NCBI GenBank assembly: GCA_944472135.2
Contig: OX235270.1
Span: 116,823,842-116,887,841, forward strand
DNA from: Trichobilharzia regenti
Lineage: Eukaryota; Platyhelminthes; Trematoda; Strigeidida; Schistosomatidae
Direction: 5' to 3'
DNA length: 64,000 nt
In this document: positions 57,773 through 64,000 of the stretch, piece by piece
Numbering within the stretch: position 1 is the first letter of the stretch
Layout: every line of letters begins with the position of its first letter
Translations under genes and position numbers: made by a program
The notes under the pieces: model-generated
What the model saw: the letters and a program-made list of their open reading frames with translations, nothing else
Told to the model about the DNA's origin: nothing
Database searches by the model: none

Positions 57773-60700
57773 GTGAGTATTTGAATAAAAATGCTTAAAA
57801 TTTTTACTAATTTTATCAGTGAATTTCATGCATTTAGTTCTTTGATAAATTTCAACAATATTTGCAGTTCAAGTGATATTTTCTTATTGCACAAATTCTA
57901 ATCAGCTAAAATCTTCCCAAAATTAAAATGTTAACCAGAAAAAAAGAATAGAATGACTCAAATGGCATACGGACAACACAAAAGGTATTTAAAACTGGGC
58001 AAATCAAAATTCTGAATATCAAAAGAGGAAATCATACAATGATTATCAGTCTGTATATAATACCAAATAATTCTAAAAATATTTCAAAGGTTGAGATGCA
58101 AAGAAACATTGCCTACGAACTAATTAACCAGGAGACTATTTAGTGCATTGAGTTCTTAAGAGTGAAATCAATGAGAAAACGTACAAATAGATTGCGCAAC
58201 TAATCCATATATGCAGTCGTCGAGGCAGCAAACAACAGATGACTGCAAATTTGGTCTTTTTAATTTTGTTGCAAATTTGTCCAAAACTTTTGAGAAAATC
58301 TGAAATTTTCTTTAAGACACTGTACCACCCATGGAATCATTCTTAGTTCAAATGGATGTATTGTTTAATGTAAGCCTAGAGAAAGAAAACCCCCGTCTAC
58401 TGGAAATAAGCAGAAAAAACCGGGAGTTTTCTGGTCAAAATAAAACACTAACATATCGATAGTAGAAGGTTGGAGGCAATCGGTTGGAAGCCTAAGACCC
58501 AGGTTTCCTGCTGTTTGGTACTCGTCAATAATACATGTCTGCAATTCTGAAGGAGCTTATGTCTAGGATTAGACATACTACACCAGTTACCGACTTGTAT
58601 CCAATCAAAACCATAACATATTACACCTTCACTAAAGATATGATAAAATAATTGTTATTTCTTACTGATGGCAAATAAATAAGTTATGTGGACATACAAT
58701 TAGATTACCAATATTCCTAAAACAGCATAATATATTACAGCCTAGGTTTTTCGGTATTTCACTGAAAGTAAGAAAAAGAACATCCAGGAGCCTGGTAATG
58801 AGGGGATAGAAATAAAGAAATGTTAACAATGCTATGATGACTGATCAGTCCACCAAAGTGCACTTAGTACGATTTTTTATTTTTATGAGTTGATCACGGA
58901 TTGATATCAGTTAGAGAACCATCGAAAACCAGGGCGTGCTGGACAGCTGCTGTTTCATCCTAGTTTGGGAATCACCGACAGTACGCACCCACTGAGGTTT
59001 AAACCTAGGACCTTCCGGATACAAGGCAAGCTCCTATACCATTCCACCACTGGGACCCGATTCAGAGGTGCGTGCTGCCGATGATTCTCAAACTAGGATG
59101 AAACTGCTGTCCAGTACTCCCTGGTTGTTTTCAGTGGTTCTCTAACTGATATCAAGCCGTGATCAACTCGTAAAAACAACAAAACTAACCCTCACAAACC
59201 AAACCATAGAAAATTAATAAGATTTAATGATGTGATTAGTGTTATACAATGACAGAATTCTATACTTCCATGTTTCTGCACAACACCAAAAAGCATTAGA
59301 TGCTTGTCTCCAGAACATTTGCCTCCTAATTCACGTATTATTTTAATAAGTGAGGAAAAAGCGAAATATTCTTACTCCATGAATATGTTAAAGTGTGTAC
59401 AAGTGGTTTGTTTCTATACAAGCAGTATCTTGTGTATATTATTACCAGCAATAATATAGTGGATTTCAAATTGATTGATTAAATCTGTAAGTGCTATAGT
59501 GACTAAAATAATTCAACCATAAGTCTTACACACTCATTCGAAATATTTTAGGCTTTATTGCGGTTCATAAGAGAAGAGTCAATTTAAAGATGATTAAGTG
59601 TTAATGATCTGTTTAATGTATCGTAAATGTTTACAATTCGGCGGAAATCTTTCTGGCTTATTCGCCGACCATTAAATAGCCAGCATATACACAAATCAAA
59701 TATTTCATCGGGAAGATTTTGCATCGCCTTTGTTTTAAGTGATTATAATGGAGAGCACGCTCAAAAGCCACTTACGTTGTTGACAGATTGTGACTAGCGG
59801 AAAATAACACACCTTTGGGTTGTGTTAAACGATATAAATTAACTATTCTATCAGTTGCTACATTCTTCCTTGTTGATACCTAGGCGCAAATTACGCGTTA
59901 AGCCTTCGGTAAAGTGGAATTAATATTTTGAATGTGTATTACCAAACATATCTATGCTTCTAAATCTTCTTTCTTTGTTACTTTCAACAGACAGCTGTGC
60001 TATTGAACACATATATTTCATGTTAATAATCGATGTAGAGGTTTGCACACAAATATTTCATCAGCCTAGCAAAAGACATACTGCTTTTAATTGTTGAGCT
60101 CTTTACCACCAGTTCTGAATTTTGGTTAACTATTAACCTCCAAAGTTATTTAGACTTTTCAGGTAAGTGAAACTACCGACATGCTCTACTTCTATGCCAC
60201 TCACGTTCCTCTTACTTACTTAAAACCGTCCTAAGTAGATGCATACTCACCGAAATTTTCTATAGTTAGCTAAATAAGATAACTTAATAGATAATGAGGT
60301 TAAGAGAACTGGTTATCCTGCTTACCATAACTCAGAAATACCTTTAATCTAATAAGTACTGATGATCCTAGAAACAGTATTACTTATTACCCCTAATCTT
60401 AAACTAGGCTGTTGGATGGGGAACAACAAAACGGTTTCAAAAAGCCTGTCTTGTCTACAGTACTGATAATTTAATGTACTGTAAATTATGCATCTCACAC
60501 AGAATAAAATATAAAATTTTCGGTTTCTATATAGGTACGGATACACAGATTTTATGGTGCAATGACCAACAAATTCAACTCCAGGTAAGTAAACCAATTT
60601 CCACATTCTATTGTTAAATTAAATGCCAATAAGATAAAGTCAGTAATGTGTTCAATAATACCTTTAATACGGAATGTCTAATACTGTGGTGAGCTCATGA

Positions 60701-62014
60701 CTTGTGGATCTCATCATGTTCAACATAACTTCGGTCATTTACAAATTAAACCGGATAGTAAATTTTGGTAGAAAATAAATTAGTTCGCACCTCAATGTGG
60801 TATTTTTTTTTGAAAGGTAGAAACAACATTAAGTGGCAGACGTACACTGCTAAAGAGTACTAAAGTTGAACTGTTATCCAGTACTCATTGTTCCAACGAC
60901 TGTCTCGCTAATGTCGGTTTGTGGTGGCTTCCTTAAAGATTTCTATATTATATAGAAACGATAGACTTTATTTCTTGTTTTTCTGGGTGAAAATTTTAAA
61001 TTCATAACTTTTAGGTGTTAATTCCAAATAGAAGTGTTGTATAAGTAAACTGAGTGTTCAGTGAAAACCCCAATAGCAGAATTGACTTTAACGTTTACTT
61101 GGGTCATATGTTTTTGGCATTTGTCAGTGTTTATATTCTAGAGGAATAGGTGCTTTAATTGATCTTAATATGCTCTAAATTGAATATAATTTGAAACGAA
61201 CACTTATTTAGTGTATCTCATGGTGTCAACTATCTATAAAAGTTAATATTCTTTTATTGGAATGCTGGGTAAAAGAACTAGTTCGACTCCTAACCTCACC
61301 CACATCTCAGGTATTTCAGTATCCCTGTCTATGATTGTAATTTCAAGTGTTTGTCTATATGACATCACTGACTCCCTTAGGATTGTTTATGAGCCAAGTT
61401 AAATAGATAAACCTGAATCAGTGTTAGTTTCTTGCACTGTTTAATACATCGTATATTTGAATGAATGAATACAATTAGCAGTTAATACTGTATAGCACTT
61501 TGGCAACGGCTACCTTTCAGGAGATACTGGTTGTAAACCTGGATATGGTGAGCATACTTCATCAATTTAAAGGATTTCTGTCTACTATTAAGATTACCAT
61601 AATACATTCCCTATGATTGGAAAGTCTGTTTTTCACATCTACTACGCTTAGCATATCACTTTCTGAAATAAAAAGGCGAAATGGTACGACATTACGTAGT
61701 AACGCAAAAACACTAAAAGTTTACAAAGGGGAAAATTAATGTCACATCAATCTGTTAATTTAGTATTATTCCCCAGTGAATGACTGAAATGTCTAATATT
61801 ATAAAACACTTTTCATTGCATGTGCTGTAATCACCACATAATTTATTTATTATTGAAAATTCAGGGAAAGTCTGAAGGTAAACGACAAGAATACACCTTT
61901 TCCATTAAGAGTCACAGAGGTTCACTGTTACTTTCCGACGATACAACAGAGAAAGTCCCTACTTGTAGACTATATATTGATGGCAGTGAAGTCAAGCATC
62001 ATAAATGCAAATAA
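57669..62014 (+). CDS. FAIM (Fas apoptotic inhibitory molecule) homologue, 3' half
   Basis: Three exons (57669-57772, 60535-60584, 61865-62014) join in phase into about 101 residues ending in TAA. FAIM is a small soluble all-beta protein that in animals protects against death-receptor killing and, as recently proposed, protein aggregation. The conserved C-terminal features are present: VWNIDLDGNQVSL (family 'W.....DG....I'), ILWCNDQQIQ ('DVWCNGKKLE'), YTFSIKSHRG ('HFSIGNHDC') and CRLYIDGSEV ('LIVDNREI'). The N-terminal half, with the 'FEHGTTSGKR' and 'WMFKLVG' blocks, was not found, so the gene model is partial. Introns are 2.76 kb and 1.28 kb. AATAAA follows at 62205. Confidence 0.8.
58892..59063 (-). 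mobile_element. SINE C copy, minus strand (FAIM intron)
   Basis: On the minus strand: CGGGTCCCAGTGGTGGAATG, TAGGTTTAAACCTCAGTGGG (decayed B box), GTGCGTACTGTCGGTGATTC, AAACTAGGATGAAACAGC, GGTTCTCTAACTGATATCAA. The hammerhead boxes are more decayed than in the copy at 54941. Confidence 0.8.
59064..59175 (+). mobile_element. SINE C copy, 5'-truncated, head-to-head with the previous one
   Basis: Plus strand: GTGCGTGCTGCCGATGATTC, AAACTAGGATGAAACTGC, TCCAGTACTCCCTGG, ending GATATCAAGCCGTGATCAACT. With 58887-59063 it forms a near-palindrome whose ends are AGTTGATCACGG and its complement. Confidence 0.8.
59181..60534. other. FAIM intron sequence
   Basis: AT-rich; nothing further recognised. Confidence 0.4.
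60535..60584 (+). CDS. FAIM exon b
   Basis: 50 nt; acceptor TTTCTATATAG, donor GTAAGT. Completes a Cys codon, then TDTQILWCNDQQIQLQ; phase 0 out. Confidence 0.8.
60818..60935 (+). mobile_element. Diverged SINE C remnant (FAIM intron)
   Basis: AGACGTACACTGCTAAAGAG, TTGAACTGTTATCCAGTACTC, ACTGTCTCGCTAATGTCGG; order as in SINE C, strongly mutated. Confidence 0.6.
61865..62014 (+). CDS. FAIM exon c (terminal)
   Basis: 150 nt after the acceptor GAAAATTCAG. Encodes GKSEGKRQEYTFSIKSHRG through LYIDGSEVKHHKCK and TAA. Confidence 0.82.
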   Translation, partial: GKSEGKRQEYTFSIKSHRGSLLLSDDTTEKVPTCRLYIDGSEVKHHKCK

Positions 62015-62146
62015 GGTTGGAATTTATTTTAGAAATATCATTTAAAAACATGATAGTACATATTACCAGTAATAATTGTTGTATTGCATGTTACATAACT
62101 GAGTTAGTTATTTTAAAAACTATGTATTCATATAGTGTGTATCTGT

Positions 62147-62187
62147 CATTATTATTATTATTATTATTATCATTATTATTATTATAG
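62147..62187. repeat. (ATT)n microsatellite
   Basis: About thirteen ATT units with one interruption; another lies at about 62947-62962 and an (AAT)n at about 63402-63441. Confidence 0.9.
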
Positions 62188-62204
62188 AAGTATTCTCCTT
62201 TTCA

Positions 62205-62210
62205 AATAAA
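62205..62210 (+). terminator. Poly(A) signal of the FAIM gene
   Basis: AATAAA 191 nt after the stop, following an (ATT)n tract. Confidence 0.6.
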
Positions 62211-64000
62211 AATAAACTGATCATAATGAAATCTTTTGTTTTCTGAAATACTCATTATTATTGAATTTATCAATTTGTTGAGCTTTTGCTAATATACCTG
62301 CTGAAAAAAGAAACAAGCCCAAGTGTGAAAATATCCCTTATGTAATTAGAGACGAGCGATTGATTTGGATACAAACTGTAGAGGATTAACCAGTAAAGCA
62401 TACCATTTAAAAGTAATATCAAGTACGACAATTTAAGCTATGAGTACACCTCGAACACCATACAAACCTAGGTCATTTAAGTTTCTATCAGTTTTAGTAA
62501 ATAATCGCTGAGTGCCCGTCGAAAATTAAAATTGAAATATTTACATAAAAATAAGTACAAGCAAGTGAAGAAATGTCGAATTAAAATTGTAAGTACTAAA
62601 AACAAAATTTACTTCAGAACTTCAAATGAACCTCACTGAAGTACAAGTTGTCCATGCTATTAATATACATTTTTGTTGCTACATTCCCTAATATTAAGAA
62701 CAGTGATGTAGTAACATATTTGTGCTAGAAGGAAAAGAACACGGATTTCAGTAAAGATATCTTTTTGGAGATGTCATTTTCAAAAGCTGTATAATCGCAT
62801 TTAAATCCATAATTTTACGTAGATAAAATTTTTATCTGATTCCACATAATTACGAAGGGGACTTAAAGGTGACAATTATTTCCAACTAGATATAGTTTAC
62901 AAGAGGCTTAGAAAAAAAATAACACGGGATTAGAACGAATTAATCATTATTATTATTATTATCAAAATCACCGTTGTTGTTGAAATGTTTGTGGCCATAG
63001 CTCATTTGCTACACATACATGACTGACTAATACAACAAACAACCTAACTATTGTTAGTGACTTCAAACCCCCTATTTAATGTGAGCGGTAATCACGAGAT
63101 GCAAATACAATATATCAACAGTGTTAATATTGCCTTTGAAAATTGTTCATTTTGTGTCACCTTTAGAATTATATGATCTAGAAAACTTGCAATCTTTTCG
63201 GGTTTCCATTGTTGGACCATGCGAAACTCATCCAACCGTCTCACGTCATTCAGTCTGCTTTTTAGTGTCACCTAGTATTCAGTAGAATCTAATATTGATT
63301 ATTACTCTTCGATTACGTAATTTGTTACGAGTGACCTGAACACTAATCAAACTGCAATCTGTCAAAAGATATTTCAAAGCAATTATCATAACAACATTAG
63401 TAATAACAATAATAATAATGATGATAATAATAATAATAATATGTGACAGAGGTAAATTAAATTGAAACATAAGAGTTCAATGAGTATGGCTAGTATGAAT
63501 AATCCCATTCTAGCACGAATGCAAAAGAGAGAAGTGCTTACGCGAAGAGGATCTTTTAGGTGACTTCATCCTCTCACAAAATACATGAATTGGTGGGAGG
63601 ACAACTGTAAATACTTGTGAATAGACAAGAGAGGCTGAAGAAGAGTGACACAGTTCAGTAGCAAGATAAATAAATAATTGGATGAGTGGTAATTAAGAGT
63701 CTTATACAAATGAAGGTCACTATAAATGCATTAGCTAGTGAAATATGCAAGGATCGAGTAGGCTAATATTCAATGTGTGGATAGTGGTAGAGAAAATACT
63801 ACGAAATGAACACATGCAAAATATTGACTACAATATTTGTAAGTTGCCATCAGTTTGTATGCTGTCTAAGTAGAAAAGGAGAAGGAGGAAGACAGAAAAG
63901 AGAAAAATCTAATAGACAGTGTTAGCTTATATAAGTTGACATGGCAACTCAAGGAGGTTATAGTTCATAGGAATGAAATTCGCTCAGTGAGCTGAAATCA
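62211..64000. other. AT-rich region after FAIM
   Basis: No gene recognised. Contains (ATT)n and (AAT)n tracts at about 62947 and 63402. Confidence 0.45.

Overview
The window looks like genomic DNA of a schistosome (or a close trematode relative). Three things suggest this: tRNA-headed retroposons with a degenerate hammerhead-ribozyme core (the schistosome Sm-alpha type), an RTE-like LINE and a Gypsy-class LTR element of kinds common in Schistosoma, and AT-rich, intron-rich host genes. The species and chromosome cannot be read from the sequence. No bacterial features, rRNA, genuine tRNA gene or CRISPR array is present.

Layout. (1) 1-15606: an almost perfect tandem array of a 1176-1188 bp unit, about 13.2 copies, entering from the left edge; all length differences between units come from one (CAT)n tract, with n = 6-10. 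(2) 15607-24490: a pile-up of mobile elements made of an AT-rich spacer, a LINE scrap fused to a scrap of the satellite unit, a dispersed repeat, a broken Gypsy LTR retrotransposon (16573-21356) and, abutting its truncated 3' LTR, an antisense RTE-like LINE (about 21357-24490) that has lost part of RT motif C. (3) 24491-35600: mostly unrecognised AT-rich DNA with a SINE, a non-LTR RT relic between 179-bp direct repeats, and the left arm of a 532-bp inverted repeat. (4) 35696-51276, minus strand: a host gene reconstructed here as 11 phase-compatible exons encoding a formin of about 904 residues, with a novel N-terminus, a long polyproline FH1 and a diaphanous-type FH2. Its introns hold SINEs, a Penelope-like or foldback structure and the right arm of the inverted repeat. 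(5) 57555-62210, plus strand: the 3' half of a FAIM (Fas apoptotic inhibitory molecule) homologue in three firm exons and one tentative exon, with a poly(A) signal; its 5' exons were not found. (6) 62211-64000: AT-rich DNA with microsatellites.

The formin and FAIM genes are divergently oriented and about 6 kb apart. The repeats make up a nested history: several insertions can be dated relative to each other because uninterrupted copies of the target repeats exist elsewhere in the window. I saw no clear undescribed gene system. The most unusual points are the satellite whose length variation is confined to CAT repeats, the 532-bp inverted repeat that brackets the last two formin exons, the formin N-terminus without GBD/FH3, and a composite SINE built from a tRNA head and both ends of the local LINE.
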